The notes under the pieces are model-generated. The model was not told where the DNA came from and did no database searches. It worked only from the letters and a program-made list of their open reading frames with translations. From Kuschelorhynchus macadamiae (lineage: Eukaryota; Arthropoda; Insecta; Coleoptera; Curculionidae), in contig JAUTXW010005217.1 of the NCBI GenBank assembly GCA_030620095.1, positions 310,001 to 374,000 on the forward strand: 64,000 bases of DNA. The letters are read 5' to 3'. Position numbers and translations under genes: made by a program. The first letter of the stretch is position 1; each line of letters begins with the position of its first letter. This document shows, in pieces, positions 36,761-46,801 of the stretch.

Positions 36761-37329
36761 TATTTTGTTTTTGTTTGTTCGTTTGTTTGCTATGGTCGTA
36801 TTAGTATATATACGTAATCATATTAAATATATTTTTTTACAAATTACTGTTTTGTTTTGGTTGGTGATATTCCTTGGGTAAAGCGATTTAAGTATCTGTA
36901 GATAGCGTTTACGTTCAACAGGACTCCTTTGTTTTTAGTTAACATTTCATCATTTCATGGGTACTGCGATTTAAGTATGGCTGCATATCTGTGAAATGGT
37001 CATATGTGGTAACTCTAAAGAGGAATAAGTCAAAAACTACTATTCCGAATATAGACAAATTATATATTTTCGGAAAGCGGAAAATGAGGAAAATCCAAAA
37101 ATGTCAAAAAATACAGGGTGTCCCATTTAAAATAACAAAGTTGACGGTGATTTAGTGAGTCTCCGATCGTCTTTTGTTTTTAAAATTGCCGCCATGTAAA
37201 TCTTTAGAAATTTTTCTCTAACTTTTGTAGGAACCATTTCTTCGTATCTTAAAAAAATGAGCCTCCCAGGAGGTGGCAAATTAAAAAAACAACTCTCTAC
37301 ATGTTGCATCAACTCTGAAGACATTCATC

Positions 37330-37830
37330 AATTATTTATTGTTGTAGGTTCTCCTTCCAATCCATTGTCTTAGAATCACTTAGTCTAAATACTGACGAAC
37401 AGGAAGTGCACAATGGGGTGTTGCAATATTAAATGGTTCTCCATATACTGATCATAATTTGCAATTATCTGTAAAATTTACATCAGACCAATAATAACAG
37501 TTGTGACGATTCACCGTGCCGTTTAAGAAAAAAGAGCAATCGTCAGAAAAACATACATTGGGAAGAAAGAGCTTATCATTTTTTGCATGTTCATTCATAA
37601 TTTTACAGAAGTGTTATCACTTATCAAAACCGTCTTCGTTAAGTTCCTGCACGAGATGTATTTTGTAAGGATAAAACTTGTGTTTTTTAATATCGCCTGA
37701 TGTTGCTTCTCTTATTACCAAATACTGTCGTCAACTTTCTTGTACTCGATGTAAAACCCTAAAATCGACACCTCTGTAGCTTCATTTACGATGGGATTTT
37801 CCAACCAACTCCAAAATGTACTTTCGATAT
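37330..37830 (-). pseudogene. Fragment of another mariner-like transposase
   Basis: Minus strand, in order: EVSILGFYIEYKK, KKHKFYPYKIHLVQELNEDG, CFSDDCSFFLNGTVNRHNC, YYWSDVNF, and near the end RQYLD...RQWIGRR. These match the middle of the element F transposase (HKFRPFKYQLLHEMNEDD, CFSDEATFYLNAEVNRHNC) but are diverged. Here the second residue of the SDEA motif pair is Asp. The C-terminal third-acid region is missing and internal deletions occur. No ends found. Confidence 0.78.
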
Positions 37831-37959
37831 ATGTCGATTTTGGTATTGATTAAAATTTTGGGCAGCAGTTCGCAATCTCAGCTTGTGAAAATCATCTGCT
37901 GAATTATTGGCATCATGATTGAAAAAAAACTACCTGACAATGTTAGCTTTACCTTGTAT

Positions 37960-38840
37960 CTCAACAAACATCAAGAATTCCTCCATTTTTCTCAAAAGAA
38001 GTGGAGGACTTTGTGTACTGTTCAGACTGACGAGCTTCTGCACAAGCTTGAATAGCCAAACATTGGACTATTCATTAACAGCAGCAAGAAATCAACTGAA
38101 ATGTGTATTGCTGCACAATGCCAACCAGTACGCTTTTGTACCCGTCACCCACGTGACTACACTGAAGGAGAAATATAAAGCAGTAAAGTACGTGCTGGAC
38201 AAAATTTGTTATATCACCATGAGTGACTGACTTGTGTGGACCTGATTTTTTTGTTGGGACAATAGTCAGGGTAGTTACCCACGCTTTCTGTGCATGTAGG
38301 ATTGTAGGGACAGATCTCAACATTATCAAAAGAAAAACTAACCTGTATGGGAGGACTTGGTACATGGCAGATGAATGTCAACAACAACGCTTAGAGAACC
38401 GAGACAGGATACTCTTTTTAACGCTGGGCATATGCCAAGCTTAATGAAACAATTTACCACAGATCTGGACAGGGATGGTAAATACTTTACTTACTTGTGT
38501 CAAGCTTTTGTAGAATTGACGCTATTGTTAAATTAGAAATTCTATGAAAAAATGGAAGGCTTTTGTTTTGGTGGTGAACTTTCTGGGCAACAAGAAGGCG
38601 ACGAACTACTTAGAACTTGTTACTAATATGATGCTGACTGCTTCCAGAAATATTGGATGCATATGAGTATCAAAAAACATTATATATTCTTCCATATAAA
38701 TTGGTTTCTTGTGTATTTTGGATCAATGAGCGACAAGTAGGGCGAGAGTTTCCGTCAGAAGATGAAAGGGATAGAAATAGAACAATGATTTTTCTTATGT
38801 ATTCAGACTTAGGAATATGCAAACTTAATATATAAGGCGC
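37960..38840 (+). pseudogene. Relic of an unidentified, repeated arthropod protein family
   Basis: The clearest frame (37919-38230) has LKCVLLHNANQYAFVPVTH then LKEKYKAVKYVLDKI, followed in other frames by DLCGPDFFVGTIVRV, THAFCACRIVG, a segment KAFVLVVNFLGNKKATNYLE, MSIKKHYIFFHINWF and FGSMSDK.GESFR. From memory this resembles a large family of unnamed arthropod and cnidarian proteins (wording such as AVLLHNGN..PSIPV, KICGDLKVIGLLLGLQ, CFLCEWDSR, LGDMSDEQGERFHQD), probably spread by transposition. No function is known to me and I assign none. Multiple frameshifts and stops. Confidence 0.55.
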
Positions 38841-39170
38841 ATGTTATAATGATTGGATACACATCATTATTATATTTTTTACGGACTAGACAGGCATATT
38901 CTAAAATTGAGTGTTTTACAAAAAAATGACAAGAATCGCAAGCGTTTACACCCGACAGATACCTTATTTGCTCTCTTCTGTATAAAAAAGAAACTTATTG
39001 TTAATATGAGTTTAAACTCAAACTATTGAGAAACTTAAAAATATTGCCGAATTAGATCATCATGAAAATATATATTTTCAGTATTATACTAAGAATTAAG
39101 TATATTGGTATTGGATAAACCGAAAGACAAAAAGTTAGCATCACACCATAGTTTTATTTTAACCAAATCA
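38841..39170. other. AT-rich sequence, no gene seen
   Basis: No motif recognised. Confidence 0.35.
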
Positions 39171-39174
39171 TCAT

Positions 39175-39485
39175 TTATATTCTTTATAAGACCTTCCAAG
39201 CTCTGTGCCATAGAATTGTATGTCGTCTACAAAAATGGTGAATTTAACAGATATGTCAAGGTGAGGGAGGTCATTGACATAAATGAGAAACAGTAAAGGG
39301 CCAAGAAGCGATTTCTGAATTTAGGACACGCTCAACTGAGTTGTTCCCATTAAATGCAACCGTAAGCATATGTTCCTTGAGACACAATTGAAACCACTAT
39401 TGCTTGGTTCCCCTAAAACCCTACACTGCAGCTTCCATAGCAGTATTTCGTGATTAACACAATCGAATGCTTTAGACAAATCTCA
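39175..39485 (-). pseudogene. LINE reverse transcriptase fragment, minus strand
   Basis: Minus strand reads LSKAFDCVNHEILLWKLQ, then after a decayed stretch LLGPLLFLIYVNDLPHLDI and the active-site box FTIFVDDIQFY (usual FADD; the DD pair is kept). The SGVPQG motif is eroded. Only the palm of the enzyme is left, so type beyond CR1/Jockey-like cannot be given. Confidence 0.8.
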
Positions 39486-39826
39486 AAACACTTCAAGCAG
39501 AATATTCATTTTAGATCTATTCTGCGTCCCCGACCGAACCGTTAACAACAAAAGCAAAAGAACCGATTGACCCCATATCTAAACAAAGAATGATATGCAT
39601 GAACAAAACTCGGGTTTGTCAGATATCGTCGAGAATCATCGAGAAGCTTTAGACAAATCTCAAAACACTTCAAGCAGAACATTTATTTTAGATCTCTTCT
39701 GCATCCCCGACCGAACCGTTAAAAACAAAATCAAAAGAACTGATTGAACCCATATCTAAACAACGAATAATATGCATGAACAAAACTCGTGTTCGTCAGA
39801 TATGGTCGAGAATCCTCGAGAAGCTA
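39471..39826. repeat. Tandem duplication, 2 copies of 177 bp
   Basis: TTTAGACAAATCTCAAAACA at 39471 recurs at 39648, and the match continues through GATATCGTCGAGAAT / GATATGGTCGAGAAT. It starts inside the LINE fragment, so it arose after the LINE landed. Confidence 0.9.
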
Positions 39827-40119
39827 GGCTAACAAATGTTGAACAGCGCTGCGTTGCCATTTTCTTTCATCTTAAAGAATATTTGGCTCTGATACACGTT
39901 AAAGACATGGTTATTCAAGTCTTTTTCAGAGTAGTAGCTTGTAATAGTATTTAAATTAGTAGTATTATTTAATTCCATATCTATAAAAAAAAAGATTTTC
40001 ATTTTACGTACGGTATATTTTCTTTCACCTTAGGACGCCGTGCCTCAAATCATTTATTTATTATTTCTTTTTCCTTGTGAAAGTTATAATAAAAGCAGCA
40101 TCAATTAAAAAAAAAAAAC

Positions 40120-40330
40120 ATCCAAATTGGTCAAGCTGATGATTTGAGATACATTGGATAAGTAGTTTTTTAGTCATAATTTTTAAGGTCGCCATTTTAT
40201 TTACCCATATGACTCTTAATTTTTGACCAAAATTTGAAGTCTGTCGGAGAAGTAGGTTTTTAGTGATGCCGCAAACAGACGGATAGAAGACAGACTGACG
40301 AAATTGAAAAAACTTGTTTCTCGGCATCTA
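40120..40330 (+). repeat. Dispersed repeat R, copy 4
   Basis: TTGGATAAGTAGTTTTTTAG, GTCGCCATTTTAT, TAGTGATGCCGCAAACAGAC, CAGACTGACGAAATTG, then TCTCGGCATCTAGGGACC-GTGAAACG. Same order as copies 3 and 5. Confidence 0.7.
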
Positions 40331-40930
40331 GGGACCGTGAAACGTAAAGATCTGAAAAAATCTCGGTGCACAATTAGAATACTTCCCTTTTACGAGGGAA
40401 GTAAATCATTATATTTTATCGTTTACATACACATTTCTTTTAAAACTTGGAGGCATCACGAAATTCTTATTTTTTAATTCCGAAGTGGCGCCTTGTTGTC
40501 AGATCACCCACAATTTCTTTCACATAGTGATTTTTATTCACGAATTTTGTTTTCAAATTTCCTATTACGTTCTTAAAACAGATTGGTTTTGATTAGTCTA
40601 TTAACTAAACACGATTAGTAACCAAATAAATGTTTAAAGTGTTCGATGACAGAATGGCGACTGTAGTGTTAAAATGTAGTACCATGTTACATTCAAAATT
40701 AAACAAGTTTCCATACGCCATCCAGTCAAGTACTATGGCCAAGTGATTTTCCAAGAATCGCATTTAAAGGTATTTATAGTATGTTGTTTAAAATGTTTGT
40801 TTTTATATGACCTTGCAAAAAATCTAAGTGGAATAAATCAGGTAACCGGGCAATCCATTTTAACGCATCCGTCTTCTAATTTATTATTTATTAATATCGA
40901 ACAGGCAAAGTATATTGAGAAGGAGCAAAA
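40304..40930 (+). repeat. Local duplication, uninterrupted copy
   Basis: Begins TTGAAAAAACTTGTTTCTCG and runs to ATTGAGAAGGAGC. The same sequence occurs at 42537-42908 plus 45130-45300, where element G and a (TA)n replacement interrupt it. The two copies flank the RTE-type LINE. An ~80-bp stretch (40328-40422) is replaced by (TA)n in the other copy. Confidence 0.9.
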
Positions 40931-40933
40931 ATA

Positions 40934-42555
40934 ATAAGAAAGACCTCTTATCCCCGATAACTGTAGTAAAATGGGACGGATACTTTAGCAAACTCTTAAA
41001 AGAAGACCGCGTACAATTTCTGGAAAGCAAAACCTCCGCCCAAATACACGTTACAGCGTCACCGTGAAGGAAGTAAAAGACACCTGCCGGAACCTTAAGA
41101 ATAAGAAAGCACCTGGACCGGGTAATATCCCAGCAGAATTAGTGAAATATGGATCTGATCTCCTATTCGATCATGTAACTCAACTCTTACAAAACTGTAT
41201 CAGCAGCGGTGATATCCCGGACGAATGGAAAATATCATTCCTTACTCCCATCCATAAAAAGGGATCCAAAGAAAATTGTGACAACTACGGAGGCATTGCT
41301 GTAACAGGTACACTCAGTCGAATTTATGGGAAAATACTTAAGACCAAAATAGAACACGAATACGCAGACAGCGAAGCAGAGGAACAGGCAGGATTTCGAG
41401 CAGGAAGATCTACAGTGGATCACTTATTTTGTGTTACACAACTGCTCGAGAAGATGTCAGCATTCAATCGAGAAGTATTATCTTATTCGTGGATTTGAAA
41501 AAGGCGTACGACAGCATACCGCTATCAAAACTTTGGGAGGCATTGGAACGGACGAACCTAAACATACACTTAATAAAAGCAGTGAAGGAACTATATAGGA
41601 GCTGCCACATAAAAGTAAAAGTCAGAGCTAAAATCTCCAACGGATTTACACCAAGTAAAGGCCTTAAACAAGGATGCTGTCTGTCACCTACCCTATTCAA
41701 AATCTATCTAGAACAAGCATTGAAAATATGGAAACAGAAATGTAGGAATATGGGAATCCCACTCAATAATACGAATCTGTATACCCTTAGTTTTGCGGAT
41801 GACCAAATTATCATGGCGCAGGATTTCGAAGATATAGAGTATATGACGCGAAAGCTCATTGAAGAGTACAGGCACTGGGGACTAGAAGTCAACAACTCGA
41901 AGAACGAATACATGTGCGACGGTGGAACTCAACAAGATCTGGTACTAGAAAATGGCCAAATCATCAGATCCTGTCAAACATATAAATACCTAAGAACGAA
42001 GATATCGAATACCGGAACACTGGATGAGGCCATTAAGGACAGAAACACCTAAGACAGAAAGGCAATAGCTATGTTGAATAGCATCCTATGGGATCAAAAG
42101 ATCACCAAACGAAGCAAACATCTGATATACAACACCATCATAAAAAGCATAGTCACATACAGCAGCGATGTATGGCAACTGAAAGGGAAGACTATACAAA
42201 CATTAAACGCGACTGAGATGGACTTCTGGAGAAGAGCAGCAGGAAGATCACGACTCGTAAAAATCCCAAATGAGACGATCCGTAATAACATGAAAGTTAA
42301 ACACACGTTAACTGAGATGGTACGGACACGTCCAAAGAATGGAAGACCGACGACTCCCCAAGCAAATTCTCACCAGGACCCCAACAGGAAGAAGAAAAAG
42401 AGGAAGGCCTAGAAGGAGTTGGAGAGAGGGGATAGACTCGGAGATCAGAGAGCGAGGACTAGAGGAGGATCTGTGGACCGACAGAGAACAATGGCGACTG
42501 GAAATCGGAAGACGTCGGAGAACGTTTTGAACCCGTTTTGAAAAAACTTGTTTCT
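40934..42555 (+). pseudogene. RTE-type LINE, reverse transcriptase part, 5'-truncated
   Basis: Begins in the linker (LLSPITVVKWDGYFSKLL), has a stop near 41066, then KNKKAPGPGNIPAELVKYG, IPDEWKISFLTPIHKKG, NYGGIAVTGTLSRIYGKIL, EEQAGFRAGRST. A frameshift near 41470 passes to FVDLKKAYDSIPLSKLW, KGLKQGCCLSPTLFKIYL, and the active-site box LSFADDQIIMAQ. After a stop near 42050 comes the C-terminal segment ITKRSKHLIYNTIIKSIVTY and DFWRRAAGRSR. K-A-Y-D, G..QG..LSP and FADD.....A are RTE-clade wording. Ends with WR.GIDSEIRERGL and runs into the duplicated flank. Confidence 0.87.
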
Positions 42556-42597
<42 letters not shown>

Positions 42598-42908
42598 TTT
42601 ACATACACATTTCTTTTAAAACTTGGAGGCATCACGAAATTCTTATTTTTTAATTCCGAAGTGGCGCCTTGTTGTCAGATCACCCACAATTTCTTTCACA
42701 TAGTGATTTTTATTCACGAATTTTGTTTTCAAATTTCCTATTACGTTCCTAAAATAGATTGGTTTTGATTAGTCTATTAACTAAACACGATTAGTAACCA
42801 AATAAATGTTTAAAGTGTTCGATGACAGAATGGCGACTGTACTGTTAAAATGTAGTACCATGTTACATTCAAAATTAAACAAGTTTCCATACGCCATCCA
42901 GTCAAGTA
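42537..42908 (+). repeat. Local duplication, second copy, left part
   Basis: Matches 40304-40327 and 40423-40734. A (TA)n tract (42560-42595) stands in place of about 95 bp. Ends at GTCAAGTA, the insertion point of element G; the right part is at 45130-45300. Confidence 0.9.
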
Positions 42909-45127
42909 CAGGGTGTTTTTAGGTTTTACGGGGTTTAATTATGAGTAGAGATAGAGAGATGCGGTTTTCGCGACACCGTGCTACTTTTCGATGAAACTAA
43001 AGAGGCCGCAAACAGATTTGCCCTAACCATTTTAGTTTTTACAGGGTGATTTTGAAAAATTATCAATTTCGGACACCCCCTGTAACTCAGCTATCGTAAA
43101 ATATATTTAAAATGTTTCAACTGGTGTTTATAGATTTTTTCACGTAGAATTCAGTGGCGTACTCAGATTTTTGCTGAGAGTCATAGTTTTTGACATATTG
43201 GTATAACCTACTATTTTTTAAATGGGAGACCCTATATATTATTTTTTCATCTTATTCTTCGTGTCGAGAGCTTTTCAAAAACATACCATAAGTCATATTT
43301 ATTTTCATAAATAACATGAAAAAATGCATTTTTCTTTAAACGGATTTATGGCATAGCAGATCAATCGAAATAAAGAAGGTGGCTGTGGTAGCCATGGCAA
43401 CGCCAACAAAAATATGATCAGGCAGCCATTACTGCTGTCATTTTTGGCATTATTGCGTTTAAATTTTTCTTGACGTCTATTATAATTATTGTTTTTAATA
43501 TGGCTCAGAATCAAAAATTTGAATATTTTGAGAAATATGATATGAACGCGTGTTTTATATTGTCTAATGAAGATGCAGATCAGGCGGCAGAGCTTTATCT
43601 GAACAGGTTAGTTCTTTTTTATCACTCCTGCATTTTGACTTTATTGGTTCGCTTTATTTTATCTTAGATATCCCGAGAGAAGACAACCAGAAAAAAGAAT
43701 TTTTCAAAGAATTAAAAATAATCTTTGCCGATATGGATCTTTTAACAAGCCTCGATCGCGAACTTACAATAAAGACAACGAAGAATCTGAGGTCAACGTT
43801 TTAGCCCGCGTTCAGACAGCTCCTGAAACATCTTGCAGGAAAATAGACGAAGAGGCGGGTGTACCGAAAACCAAAGTGCAGAAAATTTTGAAAAAGCACA
43901 AATTCAAACCCTATAAATACAAACTTGTGCATCATCTGCATCCTGGTGATGCAGAGCGCAGATTGGAGTTCTGCAATTGGTTTATAAATATGAAGGCAGA
44001 AGATATCGATTTTGAAAAAAAGATTATTTGGTCAGACGAGGCACATTTTACTAGTTCAGGGATTTTAAATAGACACAACACGCGATTTTGGAGTCAAGAA
44101 AACAACCATGTTATTTTTCCTTGGGAGCGTCAGGGCAGATTTGGATTCAATGTCTCCTGTTTTATTTTCAACCGAAAAATAGTTTACCAAATATATGAAG
44201 GAAATCTGAATTCGATTGGTTACGTGCGAATCCTAGAAGACGCATTAGGAATTTTGGATGATGTTCCCTTGGCTAATTAGGATTTATTTCCAGCAAGACG
44301 GAGCTCCAGCCCACAATGCCAGAATAAGTCAAAACTGGCTTAACGACCATTTTCCTGGAAGATGGATAGGAATTGTGGGGTTATTTAGAAAACAAGGTTT
44401 ATGTAAGGCGATACGAAAACTTAGAACAACTAAGAATGGCCACCGAAAACGCTTTTGCAGAGTTACAAAGACAGTCATTTACAATAGAAAATGCATTAAA
44501 AAGAATTTTTAAAGTTTGTCACACTTGTAGGACACATAATGGTCTACAATTTGAACAATATTTGTAGTTTTAATGAAATTATAATTATTATTTTACCTAC
44601 TTCCTAATTTTTTCTGATGCTGTTACTTTGTTATTTCGTTAATAAATATTTGTATATATTCCACAGCCACCTTCTCTTATTTCGATTGATCTGCTATGCC
44701 ATAAATCCGTTTAAAGAAAAATGCATTTTTTCATGTTATTTATGAAAATAAATATGACTTATGGTATGTTTTTGAAAAGCTCTCGACACGAAGAATAAGA
44801 TGAAAAAATAATATATAGGGTGTCCCATTTAAAAATAAAGGTTATGACAATATTACAAAAACTATGAATCTCAGCAAAAATCTCAGTACTCCACTGAATT
44901 CTACTGAAAAAATCTATAAATACCAGTTGAAACATTTTAAATATATTTTACGATAGCTGAGTTACAGGGGGTGTCGAAAATGACAAATTTTCAAAATCAG
45001 TTTAGCACGGAAACTAAAATGGTTAGGGCAAATCTGTTTGCGGCCTCTTTAGTTTCATCGAAAAGTAGCACGGTGTCCGAAAACGCATCTCTTAAATGCT
45101 GGAAATGTAAAACCTAGAAAATGACAG
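42909..45127 (+). mobile_element. Element G: mariner-like transposon with intron-bearing transposase
   Basis: The left end CAGGGTGTTTTTAGG follows TA (42907-42908). The right end is worn (ACCTAGAAAATGACAG, then TA at 45128-45129). Arms of about 470 bp are inverted copies (42909-43385 and about 44665-45127). Inner inverted motifs: AAATGGGAGACCCTATA closing near 43234, mirrored by TATAGGGTGTCCCATTT from about 44816, giving terminal blocks of about 310-325 bp. The uninterrupted duplicate at 40304-40930 shows the empty site. Confidence 0.92.
43500..44566 (+). pseudogene. Element G transposase, two exons, C-terminal deletion
   Basis: ATG 43500 (MAQNQKFEYFEKYD). Exon 1 is 43500-43606, then an intron 43607-43667 (GTTAGT...TTATCTTAG), then exon 2 from YPERRQPEKRIFQRIK. 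The junction splits an Arg codon (AG|A). HTH-2: KIDEEAGVPKTKVQKILKK. First acid: IIWSDEAHFTSSGILNRHN. Frame 1 stops at 44277 (DVPLAN*). A one-base shift restores YFQQDGAPAHNARISQNWL (second acid), then about 50 bp containing SPDL..LD (third acid) is deleted between WIGI and the GYLENKVY segment. C-terminus in a third frame (NGLQFEQYL). Element I has the same intron at the same codon. Confidence 0.9.
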
Positions 45128-45129
45128 TA

Positions 45130-45300
45130 GTGTGTGTGATTTTCCAAGAATCGCATTTAAAGGTATTTATAGTATGTTGTTTAAAATGTTTGTTTTTATA
45201 TGACCTTGCAAAAAATCGAAGTGGAATAAATCAGGTAACCGTCGTCTTCTAATTTATTATTTATTAATATCGAACAGGCAAAGTATATTGAGAAGGAGCA
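45130..45300 (+). repeat. Local duplication, second copy, right part
   Basis: Continues the 40744-40920 sequence (TGATTTTCCAAGAATCGCAT to AGTATATTGAGAAGGAGC) after element G, with about 20 bp missing near 45241. Confidence 0.9.
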
Positions 45301-45819
45301 TCATCAAATCATTTAAGAGATTATTTTGATCATTCTGCTATTTCTGTAGCTCAGTTGTATATCACATCTTTAATAATTCGTTCTTTATTAACTAGAGATT
45401 CACCCTTACGAAATTTTAACAAATTCCAAATCATATATATTTTCTATTTAAATGCTATTTCTATAAGTATATATTAACGCCGCCACTGGTAGCACGGATA
45501 GAAAACCAATTGGCTCGGTTCGCCCCACCTTTGAAAAAATTACAAACTCTTCTGATTGGTACACGACTGACATCGGATAGTGAAACCTACAATTGACTTT
45601 ATCATTGTCAAGTTTAGTAAAGGTCACTCTTTGATGCTGTTATGATGTAGAGCTGCCAACGTCGTTAAATGCTATGTTAGTGAGAGTGTGTGTATCTTTG
45701 ATATGACATTAGACAAATTTTGTATTTTGTACTTTTGGAAATAACAAAGCTTCAAGGTATTGTTGATTTTTCCACCAAAAATGTATTACATAAAAACTTA
45801 TATTAGTTTTAAATAGGGA
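45301..45819. other. AT-rich sequence, no gene seen
   Basis: No motif recognised. Confidence 0.35.
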
Positions 45820-46345
45820 ATAGTTGACATTTTGGAGGATTTATCTTGATTTTTGTGTCTTAATTAAAGTAAATTCAAAAAGTAGATTTATATTGGCACA
45901 CGCCTTCATTTTATTACGTATGTTAAATTCGTACCAGGTTATCTCGATATCACATTTAATTTTTCTGAAAAATTACGTTGATTTTGTAAATATTTTATTA
46001 GGCCACCATTTTGTTTTGCTATACTGGATACATACCAAAATGTTGCTAGTTCATTCCTTTGTACCACTTTATTTTTGGAATTTGAAATATACTAGAAAAT
46101 TAATATTTTTAATAATAAGTTTTTAACGTTTCACTAGACTGCCATCTTGTTCCGGCATATTGGAATTTTACCAAAATATTACTAAGTCATCTCCATATTA
46201 TGACCCTTAACTTTTGACTAAAATTTAATATCAATTTGGTAAGTAGTTTTTAGCTATGCCGAGAATTGACAGACAGACAGAGAGACTGACGCACCGACCG
46301 AATTGATAATATATTTTTTGGCATCAAGGGACGCTAAAATGTGAA
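45820..46345 (+). repeat. Dispersed repeat R, copy 5
   Basis: TTAGGCCACCATTTTGTTTT, TTTCACTAGACTGCCATC, TTCCGGCATATTGG, GCTATGCCGAGAATTG, ACAGACAGACAGAGAGACTG, TTTTTTGGCATCAAGGGACG. The longest R copy here. Confidence 0.7.
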
Positions 46346-46359
46346 GACATGTAAAACTT

Positions 46360-46566
46360 GAAAGAGTGATTTCTTACGATTACAAACATTTTATTTATCA
46401 GTCATTCTGTTCCACCGTCTTGAATTAATACTACAATTTTACCAGCTCTATCTCCATAATTAGTTACGACACACAATTTGAAATCAATCATTTAAGTAGT
46501 TTTTTCAGGCTGGATTTTTAAATATTTTATTAAGCCGCCTTTATGTTTCGCTATTTTGCATTTGTA
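46360..46566 (+). repeat. Dispersed repeat R, partial copy 6
   Basis: A second R fragment directly after copy 5: CATTTTATTTATCAGTC, AATTTTACCAGCTCTATC and TTATTAAGCCGCC. Cut by the left end of element D. Confidence 0.55.
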
Positions 46567-46801
46567 CAGGGTTTTCCCGTATATTTTCCCACCCACCTAG
46601 AGAGTTTATTTAAATAGATACGGAAATGTCGTAAATAAAAGAGTTGTTAAGTTTTTATGAAGATTTAGAATATTATATCACAATTGCGAAAATATTATTG
46701 GAAATTTCAAATTTTGACAGGTTGTCAGTTTTTTTAAATGAAACACCCTGTATATTAAATCATATTCTTGAAGATCTTTTTTTTTTCTAATTTCATATAT
46801 A

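Larger units (their letters stand above)
31440..37290 (+). mobile_element. Element E: mariner-like transposon, split by piggyBac
   Basis: The arms 31459-31830 and 36880-37275 are inverted copies of each other. Each holds the inner end motif: TTTAAATGGGACATCCTG-TA closing at 31608 and its mirror starting at 37114. The outer CAGGGTG tips are not recognisable. Between the arms lie the N-terminal and C-terminal pieces of a + strand transposase, separated by the piggyBac insertion. Outer boundaries are approximate. Confidence 0.8.

Noticed and set aside
40928..42597. The duplicated flanks read as LTRs of one long retroelement
   Set aside because: The enclosed gene is an RTE-type non-LTR polymerase. 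No primer-binding site or polypurine tract is visible at the flank edges, and one copy begins within repeat R.
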